From NCBI GenBank assembly GCA_900095095.1, contig FMBT01000477.1, forward strand, positions 16,399 to 80,398: a stretch of 64,000 nucleotides of DNA. The letters are read 5' to 3'. The position numbers and the translations under genes are program-made. The notes under the pieces were generated by a model. That model made no database searches and was not told where the DNA came from. It saw only the letters and a list, made by a program, of their open reading frames with translations. The first letter of the stretch is position 1, and every line of letters starts with the position of its first letter. Below, one piece after another: positions 63,401 through 64,000 of the stretch. The DNA is from Fragilariopsis cylindrus CCMP1102 (lineage: Eukaryota; Bacillariophyta; Bacillariophyceae; Bacillariales; Bacillariaceae).

Positions 63401-64000
63401 ACGACGATAATACCTATATCATTGTCTCTGCGACGAATGCAGTTGGCTGTCAAAGCAATGCCAGTTTTGCTAGGGGACAGAATTGGACTTTGGGAGCGAT
63501 GGACTGGAGAACTAGAGAAGATCCCAGGATCTCTCTTCTTCTGAGGAATTATCTTCCTGTGCGAGGTACGCGGCGTCGCAAGTGACCATTATTTGTTCTT
63601 TTGAGAAGAATATCGCGTTTTTTCGTTTCTCACTTACTTTGTGATTCTACATCTCTCCCTCTCTCTCTATCTTAAACAGATCCTATTCTTCCATCAAATA
63701 TCTTTGTCCGAGTTCTTGAAACAATGCTAACGGAAGTTGAACACATATCGCATAACTCGAAGAAGGACAACGTCTCGTCGATGGATATGCACACTGAAGC
63801 CGCTAATCATTTCTTAGAAAGCTTGCTCGCGTGGGCACTACTAAAGTTCTAAAAGAATACATTTCCTTTTACAAATATAATAAGGAGAAGCAGAACGAAG
63901 AGAATTCCATTGACAAGGATATAAGGGCTACTCAGATTTCGCTTCAACGCCGGTATTTGCAAAACGGCAGCAGGTTATTTGGATATTCCCCGGTAAGGGA
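60403..64000 (+). CDS. VPS41: Vps41-like HOPS complex subunit, 3' end beyond window
   Basis: I choose ATG at 60403 (MENTTTTSPNVEDEKSS); the in-frame sequence upstream lacks an ATG. After an acidic leader comes MPIFHYSRIV, the usual start of the Vps41 WD40-like propeller. Blocks follow: VVDMSFDASGTALGAVDEGG (61480), PTCMVIDPAYKR (61925), IETVVWRGSLVAWADATGIK (62140) and HHLLVGWGDCLMQIYV (62320). The helical repeat part starts near 63200 (KYALALSRGL, WERWTGELEKIP). An intron lies at 63566-63679 (GAG|GTACGC to AAACAG|ATCC). The reading needs frame corrections near 60780, 60890, 61210-61290, 62000-62050, 63110, 63290 and 63535. Vps41 is a HOPS subunit that tethers late endosomes, Golgi-derived vesicles and vacuoles before fusion. 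Confidence 0.82.

Noticed and set aside
1-64000. tRNA, rRNA and other structured RNA genes
   Set aside because: I looked by eye for T-loop-like GTTCGA contexts and rRNA-like blocks and found none I could support; a covariance search was not possible.

Overview
The window looks like nuclear DNA of a diatom or a closely related stramenopile. The evidence is spliceosomal GT-AG introns of about 80-680 bases, proteins full of Asn, Ser, Thr, Asp and Gln runs, a predicted plastid-targeting ASAF motif on a band-7 protein, a PTEN-formin fusion, a Ty1/copia element of the kind common in diatoms, and a piggyBac-type transposase of diatom style. The organism assignment is inference; no marker gene such as rRNA is present.

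Layout, left to right. 108-386 (-) is the first exon of a nucleotide-sugar transporter that runs off the left edge. 1469-10253 (-) is a long coding stretch: a C2H2 zinc-finger, low-complexity protein followed by a part that ends in an Ada1/SAGA-like region. The reading can be followed through several one-base frame breaks, so it may be a single gene. 12085-23919 (+) is a giant ubiquitin-specific protease of the USP9X/USP24/USP34 type (about 3550 residues, five exons). 24905-27928 (+) is a type II membrane glycosyltransferase-like gene (O-fucosyltransferase-like). 29275-34610 (-) is bifunctional lysine-ketoglutarate reductase/saccharopine dehydrogenase. 34.6-38.9 kb is gene-poor and holds decayed reading frames and several repeat families. 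38879-40023 (-) is an unrecognised protein with an Stc1-like zinc motif at its end. 40565-48791 (-) is a PTEN-domain formin. 49567-50839 (+) is a plastid-type stomatin/band-7 protein. 51399-58530 (+) is a complete Ty1/copia retrotransposon with nearly identical LTRs, abutting a truncated piggyBac-type transposase (58531-59324, -). 60403 to the right edge (+) is Vps41, a subunit of the HOPS tethering complex.

The host genes belong to unrelated housekeeping pathways (transcription, ubiquitin removal, glycosylation, lysine breakdown, actin, plastid membrane, vacuolar tethering); I see no operon-like or functional cluster. Almost every long gene needs one or more one-base frame corrections, many of them at homopolymers or in short tandem repeats. 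I read this mainly as a property of the assembly and not as gene death, because conserved domain sequence resumes exactly across each break.

I did not find a clearly new multi-gene system. The most interesting items are a pair of related TA-flanked inverted-repeat elements (28009-28191, 32732-32956), a gag-pol organisation with one in-frame TGA, a formin that seems to lack an FH1 region but carries six WASH-CCDC53-like repeats, a Tudor-like insert inside a USP catalytic domain, an in-frame TAG near the start of the lysine-degradation enzyme, and a recurrent TACTGTA/TACAGTA motif between genes.
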